64,000 nt of DNA, from contig NZ_CP059576.1 in the NCBI RefSeq assembly GCF_014109825.1, positions 1,287,001-1,351,000 on the forward strand, in the 5' to 3' direction. Shown piece after piece: positions 17,945 to 26,783 of the stretch. The notes below the pieces were generated by a model, which saw nothing but the letters and a program-made list of their open reading frames with translations, had not been told where the DNA came from and searched no databases. Source of the stretch: Legionella sp. PC997 (lineage in GTDB: Bacteria > Pseudomonadota > Gammaproteobacteria > Legionellales > Legionellaceae). The position numbers and the translations under genes are program-made. Each line of letters starts with the position of its first letter. Positions within the stretch are counted from its first letter, which is position 1.

Positions 17945-19225
17945 TCATCCATGAAAATCTATCTTTCTATGATGGCTTACATATAGTTTTTTCACTAAGG
18001 GACCAATAGTCAGTCCTTGAATCAAGATTGAAAAAACCACCACTATGTAAGTCATCATTAAGATGGCTTCAAAGGTAAATTCATTTTCTTTTCCAATTAT
18101 ATTGCGCAGAGAAAGCGCCAACGCCACTGAAATCCCTCCACGCAATCCACCCCAAGTGAGAATTTTGATACTATGCGGTGTGAATTTTAATTGACGACGC
18201 ATTAAAGTTAATGGTAATGCCACTGATATCCAGCGCGCCAGTAACACCACTGGAATCGCAATGATTCCAATCAACAAATATTGTTTGTTGATAGTTAGTA
18301 CTAGTACTTCTAGACCAATTAAAACGAAGAGTACAGCATTTAATATTTCATCGAGCAATTCCCAGAAGGTATCTAGATTTTTCCGTGTTTTATCGGACAT
18401 TGCAAACCGTCTTCCATGATTACCAATAAGCAATCCAGCCACTACCATTGCAATGGGGGCTGAGATATGAATTCGTTCTCCTAACGCATATCCCCCCATC
18501 ACAAGGGCAAGCGAAATAAGAATTTCAACCTGATAATTGTCTATGGATTTTAACATGTGGTAGGCGATATAGCCGATTACTAGCCCAAACAAGGCACCTC
18601 CAACAGCCTCTGTAATAAATAGTATTAATAAATGGGAGATGCTGAGTCCATTTGGGCTTGAGATAACTTCAAGAATACCCAGAAAGAGTACAACGCCGAT
18701 TCCATCATTAAAGAGCGATTCTCCAGCGATTTTCATTTCTAAATTCTTAGGAGTCCCTAGAGTTTTTAAAATGCTCATGACAGCAATCGGATCTGTGGGT
18801 GAAATAAGTGCGCCAAAGAGTAGGCAATAGATAAAAGAAATTTGAATATTGATTACAACAAGTAGCCAATATATTAGCAGACCTACAATGACGGTAGAGA
18901 CTAGTGTACTGATGAGAGCCAGTACAGCAATAATGATTTTCTGCTCGGCAAGTTGGCTAATATTAATATGAAGCGCTGCAGCAAAGAGAAGAAAAGCCAA
19001 CATGCCATGTAGTAAAACATCATTAAAATTGATCCGCTCCAAAAAAACTCTGGAATTTGAAATAATTTCAGGCCAGATAGTACCAGATACGTTTAAGCAT
19101 AAAGAAATTAGTAGGGCGATCGCCATCAATCCAATGGTTGGGGGAAGTTGAAACAGTTTAAAATTAACGTAGCTAAATAGCGCTGAGAGAGTGATTAGAG
19201 TTGCAATAATTTCAAAAAACGACAT
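17945..19225 (-). CDS. Na+/H+ antiporter, CPA1 family (NhaP-like)
   Basis: 426 residues and about 12 transmembrane helices. CPA1 signatures are present: GALISPTDPIAVMSIL near residue 145 (ion-binding Asp) and GESLFNDGIGVV near 170. LTWGGLRGGISVALALSL near 365 matches the conserved late helix. It exchanges Na+ or K+ for protons across the inner membrane. GGGAGG precedes the ATG. It converges with the MarR gene and lies next to the osmolyte-like operon, which suggests salt or pH adaptation. A decayed partial copy lies at about 28633-28740. Confidence 0.92.
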   Translation of the reverse strand: MSFFEIIATLITLSALFSYVNFKLFQLPPTIGLMAIALLISLCLNVSGTIWPEIISNSRVFLERINFNDVLLHGMLAFLLFAAALHINISQLAEQKIIIAVLALISTLVSTVIVGLLIYWLLVVINIQISFIYCLLFGALISPTDPIAVMSILKTLGTPKNLEMKIAGESLFNDGIGVVLFLGILEVISSPNGLSISHLLILFITEAVGGALFGLVIGYIAYHMLKSIDNYQVEILISLALVMGGYALGERIHISAPIAMVVAGLLIGNHGRRFAMSDKTRKNLDTFWELLDEILNAVLFVLIGLEVLVLTINKQYLLIGIIAIPVVLLARWISVALPLTLMRRQLKFTPHSIKILTWGGLRGGISVALALSLRNIIGKENEFTFEAILMMTYIVVVFSILIQGLTIGPLVKKLYVSHHRKIDFHG

Positions 19226-19422
19226 ATACCTCCCGTGATAAACAATAAATATAGATTATTGGATATATTTCTTATTATGTTGAACTACAAAATACAGAAA
19301 GATTCTAAAAAATCTAATGTATTTCATTTTTTTGAGCATTTCTATACTATTAGTTTTCCAGAGGCGATATATTATATTGAGAGTAGTTGTATAGTTAAGC
19401 GTGATTGACATTTCTATTATTT

Positions 19423-20008
19423 ATGGAGCAATTTATTAATTGGTTTGAACGGAGTTCTCTCACCGGTTCTACTCCTTTCCCGCATTAACCCGAGCAGGAA
19501 TAGTTCATGGTTTGTGATTATCCATCCATTTGAAGATGGAAATGAAAGAATAGGGCGAGCTATAGCAGAAAAGCCTAATCGCAAGGATTTTCAAAGCCAG
19601 TAATGACAGTATTGGCAAAAAAATTATAAAAAAAGCGAAAGGAATATTATGAGCAATTAGGTTTAGCAAGTAAAACTTTAGACTTAACATCTTGGTTAAT
19701 ATAGTTTGTTGTTTTAGAAGCGCAACAAAACACTTATTTGTATATTGATTTTATTATTAAAAAATCTGTAATTTTAAGGGAAGCGGAAGGAAAATTAATC
19801 CAAGACACGAAAAGGTCTTATTAAGATTATTTCATGCTGGGCCTGATGGATTTGTAGGTGGTTTAAGTGCTAAAAATTATATGGGCATAACAGGCGCCCC
19901 CATAGCGACAACAACCAGAGATCTGAATGACTTGGTAAAAAAAATATTCTCAAAAGAACTGGTCAACTTAAAGCGCCTCGTTATTTTTTAAATCTCGATA
20001 ATATTTAA
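19423..20008 (+). pseudogene. Fic family protein, decayed (copy 2)
   Basis: Pieces in different frames give MEQFINWF, ALTRAGIVH and then VIIHPFEDGNERIGRAIAEK. The last is the Fic motif HPFxDGNGR with the key Gly changed to Glu. Further on come RLFHAGPDGFVGGLSAKNYM and ATTTRDLNDLVKK, then RTGQLKAPRYFLNLDNI before the stop, which is the winged-helix end of Fic AMP-transferases. Frameshifts and internal stops (for example near 19480) show it is inactive. It faces an integrase remnant, like copy 1 at 5.85 kb. Confidence 0.75.
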
Positions 20009-20117
20009 AAATGAGTTTTATTGAATTTGGTATACAGTGAGTGCTCAATCTGAATGTCTAGCAGTGAGATCCAAAATGGAACTTACTGAAGCTTATAATT
20101 TGTCAGGCATTGTAAAA

Positions 20118-20278
20118 TTATATTTGCTCTTAATTTATAGTTGGTATTGCAATTACTTCAGCAGATTTAATTACTCTCATAATAGTCAGTAACAAGTTGC
20201 ATGGGTTTTCTTAATCGTTCAACATTAACAATAATGTATCCAGCAGAATCGTATGGTTCATTAAACACTTTAAAATTT
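20118..20278 (-). pseudogene. Tyrosine recombinase C-terminal remnant (copy 2)
   Basis: On the minus strand fragments read SAGYIIVNVERLRKPMQLVTDY, matching the integrase tail at 6007-6426 (TAGYIIVDIKRLRKPMQ). An early stop follows PTIN, where copy 1 reads PTINKEQI. The region is shorter and more degraded than copy 1. Confidence 0.6.
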
Positions 20279-20492
20279 AAGCACAGAGAAACAACAGGTG
20301 AGGCTAAGGTATTTAGAAAAGACATTAGACTGACAATTCAACGTGGTAAAAGCTTTGTTAAGAGCTTATCTAGCTATTAAAATGAATTCAATTTCAAAAT
20401 TGTCTGAGGGTGGAAGGGGGTACCGGGACACACGGGAATGGTCATCTGAGGGCGCATAATTCTCTGAGTTTCTCTGCCAGTCGATTCGAAGG

Positions 20493-21059
20493 TTAACTTG
20501 CTTCCGGATAGTGGATAATATCATGGAAAGTGGCTGTTTCAGGCGTAAGATTTCGGTAGCCATGAAGCTGGTTAGCACTAAATCGAATACCTTCACCATT
20601 TGAGAGTTTTTGCCACGTCCCATCTACTAAAACTTCCATATTACCTTGAACCACTACTACATGCTCAACCACACCATCTTTATGAGACGGTGATAAGTGT
20701 TCACAGCCTGGTAACAATTCAATAACAAATAGTTCAAAATTCAATTGAGGTTCAAAAGGAAAAAGAGGTAGAACTCGGATTTTTTTATCGTCAGGATGAA
20801 TCGTTTGTACTTGCCCTGTACGATACATTGCTTGACTAGAAATAGAGTCTATTTCCTCAATAAATGAAGAGAAGGAAGTTTCGAAACCCGTTGCTATTTT
20901 CCATAAAGTAGCAATGGTTGGGCTTGATTCTTCACGCTCTATTTGCCCAAGCATTGCTTTGCTTACCCCCGTAGCATGGGCTGCTTTGTCCAAGCTCCAA
21001 CCTTTCTTTCGACGTAAATCTTTTAAGGTCGTTGCGATATGCTTGTATATATTTTTCAC
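20493..21059 (-). CDS. XRE-cupin transcriptional regulator
   Basis: About 188 residues from a GTG at 21059 that has AGGTGG seven bases upstream; an ATG at 21095 lies inside an operator and is less likely. Residues about 10-60 form an XRE helix-turn-helix (GWSLDKAAHATGVSKAMLGQ, then ESSPTIATLWKIA). Residues about 110-185 form a cupin (HKDGVVEHVVVVQGNMEVLV, then GEGIRFSANQLHGYRN). Proteins of this layout sense a small metabolite through the cupin and often control a divergent gene. The divergent DUF2000-YbaK-AlaX operon and two palindromes between them fit this. Confidence 0.88.
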   Translation of the reverse strand: MKNIYKHIATTLKDLRRKKGWSLDKAAHATGVSKAMLGQIEREESSPTIATLWKIATGFETSFSSFIEEIDSISSQAMYRTGQVQTIHPDDKKIRVLPLFPFEPQLNFELFVIELLPGCEHLSPSHKDGVVEHVVVVQGNMEVLVDGTWQKLSNGEGIRFSANQLHGYRNLTPETATFHDIIHYPEAS

Positions 21060-21078
21060 AATAATCCACCTAAGCGAT

Positions 21079-21096
21079 TGTGCGTTATGGCGCACA
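21079..21096. promoter_or_regulatory. Operator 1 for the XRE-cupin regulator
   Basis: TGTGCGTTATGGCGCACA is an 18-base near-palindrome. It shares the core TGCGTTAT..CGCA with operator 2 at 21115-21132. It lies just upstream of the preferred GTG start of the regulator, so binding would give autoregulation. Confidence 0.7.
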
Positions 21097-21114
21097 GTGA
21101 TAATATAGGGATAT

Positions 21115-21132
21115 TATGCGTTATAACGCACA
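21115..21132. promoter_or_regulatory. Operator 2 for the XRE-cupin regulator
   Basis: TGCGTTATAACGCA (21117-21130) is a perfect 14-base palindrome within TATGCGTTATAACGCACA. Its centre is 36 bases from that of operator 1. The spacing places it in the promoter of the rightward DUF2000 operon. Confidence 0.75.
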
Positions 21133-21162
21133 TATTGTAAATTTTAAACTTAGGAGTGAAAG

Positions 21163-21582
21163 ATGTCTACCGAGTTCCAAAACAAGTTAGTTGCAGTACT
21201 TAATAAAAGTATTGATGCTGGTAAAGTTATGAATGCTTTGGCTCATATGTGTATTGGGCTAGGTTCAGCCATTGGTCAAAAGGATTTGAGACTAACTAAT
21301 TATAAAGATGCGGAAGGTGGTTCTCACCCTTTTATTTCGGAAATACCCTTTATTATCCTGTCCGAAAATTCCAATAAAATAAGAAAATTACGACAGGCAG
21401 CTCTAGCGGAACATATTTTATTAAATGATTTCACAGATACAATGACGGTAGGTACTTATCAGGAGCAAATAGAACGAACTGCTCAAACAAAAGAAGACGA
21501 TCTAATCTATTATGGCATCGTTTTATTTGGTAATTGGGCAAAAGTTACTGAGCTCACCAAAAAATGTTCTTTATGGCGATAA
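21163..21582 (+). CDS. DUF2000 family protein
   Basis: 139 residues. The sequence NKLVAVLNKSIDAGKVMNAL and AHMCIGLGSAIG is typical of DUF2000, a family with a peptidyl-tRNA hydrolase 2-like fold. FISEIPFIILSENSNKIRKL is a conserved core strand-helix. AGGAG lies before the ATG. It is the first gene after the operators and is followed at 11 bases by a YbaK-type deacylase and then AlaX. The PTH2-like fold and its partners suggest action on aminoacyl- or peptidyl-tRNA, but no activity is established. Confidence 0.85.
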   Translation: MSTEFQNKLVAVLNKSIDAGKVMNALAHMCIGLGSAIGQKDLRLTNYKDAEGGSHPFISEIPFIILSENSNKIRKLRQAALAEHILLNDFTDTMTVGTYQEQIERTAQTKEDDLIYYGIVLFGNWAKVTELTKKCSLWR

Positions 21583-21592
21583 GGAAGAGATT

Positions 21593-22084
21593 ATGTCTGA
21601 TGAAAATAAAATATTAAGCAAAAGCGCTCAAAGCGTACAGCAAGCTCTGGCTAAGAAAGGCTTCACTTTTGAAGTGCTTGAGCTTTCTGTCAGTACCCGT
21701 ACTGCGAATGACGCTGCAAACACTATAGGGTGTGACGTAGCACAAATTATGAAATCCTTGCTATTTTATTCTGAAAAAACACATCAGCCTGTTTTAGTAT
21801 TAGCAAGTGGTATCAATCGGGTGAATGAGAAAATCATTGAGCAATGTGTGGGGGAAAAAATAGTTAAAGCAGATGCTCAATTTACGCGTGATATAACAGG
21901 CTTTGCTATTGGTGGTGTTCCTCCTGTAGGGCATAAACAAACGATTACCCATATTCTCATTGATGAGGACTTACTGCAGCATAATGTTCTGTGGGCTGCT
22001 GCTGGTACGCCTAATGCTGTTTTTAGCTTGAGTTCCAGCGACCTTGAATCGCTAACTCATGGCAAAATCATTGCTATTAAATAA
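21593..22084 (+). CDS. YbaK/EbsC-type aminoacyl-tRNA deacylase
   Basis: 163 residues from ATG 21593 (AAGGA upstream). The YbaK fold is evident: IMKSLLFYSEKTHQPVLVLA near residue 50, then FAIGGVPPVGHK near 107 and AAAGTPNAVFSLSSSDL near 140. The conserved Lys in IMKSLLF and the GGxPPxGH loop define the editing site. The family hydrolyses mischarged tRNAs such as Cys-tRNAPro or Ala-tRNAPro in trans. It is flanked by DUF2000 and AlaX in an operon under the XRE-cupin regulator. The substrate is unknown. Confidence 0.88.
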   Translation: MSDENKILSKSAQSVQQALAKKGFTFEVLELSVSTRTANDAANTIGCDVAQIMKSLLFYSEKTHQPVLVLASGINRVNEKIIEQCVGEKIVKADAQFTRDITGFAIGGVPPVGHKQTITHILIDEDLLQHNVLWAAAGTPNAVFSLSSSDLESLTHGKIIAIK

Positions 22085-22091
22085 GGACATC

Positions 22092-22787
22092 ATGCGAAAA
22101 ATATTTTGGGATAATCCTTATCAATCTGATTTAGAAACTCGCGTAGTTTCAATTGATAATAATTATATTTTATTCGAAGAAACAATTACATTTTCTTTTT
22201 CGGGAGGACAGGAAAGTGACCATGCTTATGTTAATGGACTCCTTGTTATTGATTCTAAAATAGAGGGCAATCTTATTTATTATGTACTCCAAGATGGGCA
22301 TAACCTTAAGCCTGGTGATGTAGTGACAATGAAAATTGATTGGCCTCGACGATATAGGCTTATGCGCCTGCATTTTGCTGCTGAATTGATTCTTGAGCTT
22401 GTGACACAGAAATTTAAGCTTGAAAAAATTGGGGCACATATAGCGGAATCTAAAGCAAGAATAGATTTTTTCTGTGATAAAAATATTTCTTTCTTATTCG
22501 AAAATATGCTGAGTGATTACACTAAAATCATACAACAAGATCTAAAGATTAAAACAGGGTTTAGTGACCTCAAAAATCAAAGACGTTTCTGGGAAATCGA
22601 AGGATTTTCAAAAGTCGCTTGTGGGGGTACCCATGTTAAATGTACTTCAGAGGTTGGTCTTATTGCCCTTAAAAGAATAAATATTGGGAGTGGGAAAGAA
22701 CGCATTGAAATTAAATTGTTAAATGATAATTCTGGGTTAAACCTTTATCCAGATAGCTCCAAGGCTTATAAAGCTCTTAATAATTAG
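22092..22787 (+). CDS. AlaX-like alanyl-tRNA editing protein with altered zinc motif
   Basis: 231 residues from ATG 22092, which has AAGGA four bases before it. It matches the editing domain of alanyl-tRNA synthetase and free-standing AlaX, which deacylate Ser- or Gly-tRNAAla. FSFSGGQESDHAYVNG is the N-terminal GGQ-like loop and CGGTHVKCTSEVG is the second zinc half-site. The first half-site, normally HxxxH, reads RLHFAAEL, so the second His is Glu. That could change metal binding or substrate. It ends the DUF2000-YbaK-AlaX operon. Confidence 0.85.
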   Translation: MRKIFWDNPYQSDLETRVVSIDNNYILFEETITFSFSGGQESDHAYVNGLLVIDSKIEGNLIYYVLQDGHNLKPGDVVTMKIDWPRRYRLMRLHFAAELILELVTQKFKLEKIGAHIAESKARIDFFCDKNISFLFENMLSDYTKIIQQDLKIKTGFSDLKNQRRFWEIEGFSKVACGGTHVKCTSEVGLIALKRINIGSGKERIEIKLLNDNSGLNLYPDSSKAYKALNN

Positions 22788-23294
22788 AGGCCAAGCCCGA
22801 ACTTCCTATTAAAATAAATCAGTCTTTTATGAAGGTGCGGCAGGGTGTTTCAGGGTTGTAAATAATCTTTCTTTAATTCGTAGGACAGATTACGGTTTCT
22901 GCTGCTTCAGATAAAGTTTTAAAAACAATACCAAAAATACTGTCAATTTTAACTGTTAACCAGCAATACTAAACAATAACTACTACTTTCAAGCATTTTG
23001 TTGTAGATATAAATCCAGACAATATTAGGGTTAAACTAGCAGTAAATATCGCTAAGATTAGAAAAATTTTCCATTTTCTTCATAATTCATCTAGAACTAT
23101 TTATTGGGGGTTTAAAATAATTATTTCTGCATTGCTTTTGGGACTTCTTGCATAATTTTGGATGTAACCGTTACTTGCGGAATAGGCTTAACAGAGCCAG
23201 AAATGTAGCCGGGTTAGCGACAGCGAAATTAGGTTTATGCGCGGGAGATCCCAAGTTACTCTGTCGCTAATCCGGCTACATTACTAATTGATTT
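22788..23294. other. Gene-free stretch ending in a large hairpin repeat
   Basis: No gene seen in the first 400 bases. The end holds the inverted repeat at 23203-23281, which sits just after the stop of the leftward PP2C-like gene and may terminate it. Confidence 0.5.
23203..23281. repeat. Large inverted-repeat element (REP/MITE-like)
   Basis: ATGTAGCCGGGTTAGCGACAG (23203-23223, 21 bases) is repeated inverted at 23261-23281 with one mismatch, around a 37-base centre. The arms share their core with hairpins at 6570 and 9863. It lies 14 bases after the stop of the PP2C-like gene. A partly deleted relative lies in the same position relative to the PP2C tail remnant at 9.9 kb. Confidence 0.75.
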
Positions 23295-25592
23295 TTAAAG
23301 TTTTAAATCATATTGAGATTGAGTATCCGCTTTTGGCTCGTTCTGAGCATGTTCCTTCTTAATTCCCTCAAGTTGTTGTTTAGCTCTGACAAAATTAGGT
23401 TTTAGTTCTTCTAGCCCAGTTTTAGCAGACTTTAAAGGGTCATTGGTTTTAGTTCCCAACGTGCGGAGTTTTTCAATCCAACCCTTCACCCAACCAACAA
23501 TACCCAACTCTAGTAAGCCAGGACGATTATCTTCAATTGCTTTAATATTTTTTTTTAAATGGGCTAACGTTTCTTGACCTGACCTTAAACTAGAAGTATT
23601 AATAATGATAAGCATATTTTCTGCAGCATCTTTACGAGCATTATACGATTTCAATAATTTTGGATTTTCATCAGGATTTTCAACGGGATTTTTATCTAAA
23701 ATGTCTAAATAAGTTTTAATTTGGTCCTGGACATTCTTTAAATCGTTTTCATGAGGTAAACTTGTTAAAAATTCATTTACTGAAGTCTCTCTCATCATTT
23801 TTTTAAAAAAATCCATAAGGTGGTTATCTAAAATTTTTTCATTTTTAAACTCTTCTGGTTTAGTACATAAAAGAGCTAACTCAGCCTCTATCATTTCCTT
23901 AGGACTCTTGGCCTCTCTTATTAACTTTAATACCTCTAGTCTGCGGTTTATCTTTAATTTCAACCTCTCATCTAATTCCTTTTTCTTAGCCAAAAATTCT
24001 TCTTGAGAAGACTCGACAGTTGGCTTTTCCAGTTCTTTCTGCTCTTCTCTTATCGCCTTTATCTCCTCTTCTAATGTACTTACCTCTTTATTTAATATTG
24101 ATACATTACGGTTTATTATATCGACTTCATTATCGAGATACTCAGTTAGTATCTCTCCTGCGACTCTTATTTGATCAACATTTTCTTTTATTAAATGAGC
24201 AACAGCATAAGCAAATGCTCTCTGAGGAGTCATTTCTTTTTTTACTAAATCCTCCATATCTTGATTCTTTTGCACACTAGTTATAGTTGTTTTGACTTCC
24301 AGGGTTGCATTCTTTTCCTGATGTGGCCCTTCAATAGCCTTATTAATTCCATCCCTTATTATTTGGCGAACCTCTTTGTCTTGATTTCCATCTTGCTCCC
24401 TTAACGTTGCTTCATTGGCTAATAACGTTAAAGCGGCAGTCCCCATTTGACTCATATAATACCGCTGCTCCGCCTCTTCATCAGAATCGAAAGATAATTC
24501 ACCACGGTAAATGTTTGCTATGTCCTCAAAAGCAATATCCGTTTCTGCAAGTAAACTCGTCATTAAAGGAAGGGTCTCCTCAACAGTTAAGTCTTTTCCA
24601 TCATTTAATGGTACGTACTTATCATATAGCAACCGAGCTAAATTTACTGCAACTTTGTAATTCCCCTCTCTTAAGGCATCAATATATGCTTGTGGCTTAA
24701 CTAATTTCATTTGAGTTTGTAATTGGGAATGAAAATTTTCTGCAATTGCCTTAGAAACATCTGCCCCTTTTTCTCCAAGCGGAGTTACTCCACCATGTCC
24801 ATCAGCAGCCAATATTGAAATAGGCTCTTCACCAACTTCAGCTACAATCACAACAGTATTATCCGTTGAGCCTTTCCCACCTGCAAAGCCTTTAGATATT
24901 AACGCTTCTGCAATATCATCTGGACCACAGTCAGGATTTTTTGCAATAAATTCGCTTAAAGTGTTTGCAATATCAGTCGATGTTAACGCTGGAGTTTGAA
25001 AATGTTTATTACCTGTGCAAAGCCCATCAGATGCTGCAATTGCAAACACCCTATCGCCTTCTTCTAACTGAATTACCTCACGTGTGATATCGGGCTCATG
25101 CGTTAGGCCATTTTTTTCTTCCTCTTTGTCTCCTATGGAGCGGCTGACTCCTATTTTTATTTTCTCTCGATCCGGATTTTCATGTAATCGATTGAGTTGC
25201 TTTTCAAAACGTACCTTCCCATCAGCCCCAATAATGACAAAAAACGTAAGACTATCGCCAACATTGCAGGTCACTCCATGCAGTTGTTTTTTCTCTGGAT
25301 CAGTCCATGCAACCAGTGAGGTTAAGGTTGAACCCACTTCTTGTTTGTTTCCATGATTTTGTTGCATAATCCTGGTCGTTTCTTTTAATGAAAATCTCTG
25401 CTCTTGATCAGATAAGAGATTAAATCCAGGCATCGTCTCTCCAGACGCATCATCTTCTTGATAGCTCTGGGAATTCATTTTGGGGGGCTCGCCGTATGCT
25501 CCTTGGATTTTTGCAAGACCGATAGGGCCATTTCGTTTTTTGGTATCACCCGGCAGTTTAAAATTGTAACCATCAATTTTAATCTGTGACAT
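23295..25592 (-). CDS. PP2C-like phosphatase with permuted motif order and coiled-coil tail, candidate effector
   Basis: 765 residues. PPM/PP2C motifs are recognisable: QEDD at 45-48, GSTLTSLVAW at 87, CNVGDSLTFF at 109, GVSRSIGD at 148, AIAASDGL at 184 and GSTDNTVVIV at 241. The metal-binding motif that normally lies near the N-terminus, DGHGG, instead follows the last strand (ISILAADGHGG, 258-268) with its usual helix behind it. The fold therefore appears circularly permuted. Residues about 300-765 are helical with coiled coils (about 505-560). It would remove phosphate from Ser/Thr, perhaps in the host. GAGG precedes the ATG. A remnant of a second copy lies at 9.9 kb. Confidence 0.75.
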   Translation of the reverse strand: MSQIKIDGYNFKLPGDTKKRNGPIGLAKIQGAYGEPPKMNSQSYQEDDASGETMPGFNLLSDQEQRFSLKETTRIMQQNHGNKQEVGSTLTSLVAWTDPEKKQLHGVTCNVGDSLTFFVIIGADGKVRFEKQLNRLHENPDREKIKIGVSRSIGDKEEEKNGLTHEPDITREVIQLEEGDRVFAIAASDGLCTGNKHFQTPALTSTDIANTLSEFIAKNPDCGPDDIAEALISKGFAGGKGSTDNTVVIVAEVGEEPISILAADGHGGVTPLGEKGADVSKAIAENFHSQLQTQMKLVKPQAYIDALREGNYKVAVNLARLLYDKYVPLNDGKDLTVEETLPLMTSLLAETDIAFEDIANIYRGELSFDSDEEAEQRYYMSQMGTAALTLLANEATLREQDGNQDKEVRQIIRDGINKAIEGPHQEKNATLEVKTTITSVQKNQDMEDLVKKEMTPQRAFAYAVAHLIKENVDQIRVAGEILTEYLDNEVDIINRNVSILNKEVSTLEEEIKAIREEQKELEKPTVESSQEEFLAKKKELDERLKLKINRRLEVLKLIREAKSPKEMIEAELALLCTKPEEFKNEKILDNHLMDFFKKMMRETSVNEFLTSLPHENDLKNVQDQIKTYLDILDKNPVENPDENPKLLKSYNARKDAAENMLIIINTSSLRSGQETLAHLKKNIKAIEDNRPGLLELGIVGWVKGWIEKLRTLGTKTNDPLKSAKTGLEELKPNFVRAKQQLEGIKKEHAQNEPKADTQSQYDLKL

Positions 25593-26345
25593 AAGAACAC
25601 CTCAAAAATAAATCAATTTATTTAAATATAGAACAATATGGTGGGTAAGTAATGGAAATAAATCTTATTTTTTTAATTGTGTAAGTCCAGTATGAGTTGC
25701 AGCAGTCAAGTAGGGTTCGTACAAAATAACCCTCTCTACTTGCATGCATTTGCTTTAAACCCTCTTGTCAAATCAGTACTTGATTACTTGCAAAAAACGG
25801 ATGAGCCCCCATGTACGTTCATGGAGTTTATTTAAAAAATATGGGCTCAATTTTTAGTTGCTAAAAATCATTATGAATATATGTCTAATAGGATCCAAAT
25901 TTCATAGTTAGAGAATCTAGTTTTAAAAATACATTTGATAATACGTTTTCAAGATTTTTATGTATCCTGTGTAATATACATTGGTTGCTGCGTCGCCAAA
26001 TTGGGGAGCCTAATTATTGAATTATCCTATACTCAACGGATTTAATTACCCTGATAAGAATCAATCTTAACAGTTCTGAGTTGAATTACCTTGATGTGGA
26101 TACGGGTGGATATTATATTTCCTAAAACCAATTTTCAAAAATAATATCTTACGCTGCATAAAAAAAGTAGAAGATGCAGCAGGGAATCATGCAAGAGCGC
26201 ATTTACTACTGGTTTTTATGAATAAGAGCATATAGATCATGCAAAAAAGCTGTAAAGGAGATTCATCTTATAAATTGATTTAAATCTATCAATTTATAAA
26301 GCTACTCAATCACATGTTGCCTGGAGTTATTCATGAGCAGGCTAA
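25593..26345. other. Gene-free stretch of about 750 bases
   Basis: AT-rich with stops in all frames. Apart from the promoter region of the PP2C-like gene near 25600, I see no gene, RNA or clear repeat. Confidence 0.4.
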
Positions 26346-26783
26346 TTATTTCCGGATTATTTGTAAAATTTTTTGAATATCCTTTTCATTGTTCAAGTTA
26401 TCAAAGTCACCTCTTAAAATTTTAAGTGAGTATTTTTCCGACTCAATCTCCTTCTGAGTTCGAACCTTTAACGCTCTCAAAATTGGTAGAGGGGGACACC
26501 ATCCCTGTACTGCATGAAAAGCTAGAAATGGAAGTACTAAACCAGGTAAAATAAGCCAATAAGTATTTACAAAAGCCCCCAATAAAATCCCAATAAAAGC
26601 CAAAATAGAAGCGTTTAACTCTAATACCCTTTCCACATTATATTCTTTGTCAAGTTTATCAATCCTTTGGCTTATTTCCTCCGAACTGGCAGTTGAGAAA
26701 GACTGAAGAGTTGACACGATTTGCTCATCAATAGCTTTATTGGCTGAAGTTTGAGTATTCGCCCTTACATGGTCTTGTTTCAT
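26346..26783 (-). CDS. Inner-membrane protein with DUF2892/YgaP-like domain
   Basis: 145 residues. A soluble helical N-terminus (about 60 residues) is followed by two transmembrane helices (ILAFIGILLGAFVNTYWLIL and PGLVLPFLAFHAV). After them comes QGWCPPLPILRALKVRTQKE, the Cys-Pro loop and tail typical of DUF2892 membrane proteins. Relatives often accompany rhodanese or sulfur genes, but no such neighbour is present. GAAGGAG precedes the ATG. Role unknown. Confidence 0.75.
   Translation of the reverse strand: MKQDHVRANTQTSANKAIDEQIVSTLQSFSTASSEEISQRIDKLDKEYNVERVLELNASILAFIGILLGAFVNTYWLILPGLVLPFLAFHAVQGWCPPLPILRALKVRTQKEIESEKYSLKILRGDFDNLNNEKDIQKILQIIRK

Noticed and set aside
19505..19690. 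61-codon minus-strand frame
   Set aside because: It is antisense to the Fic pseudogene, whose motifs are on the plus strand.
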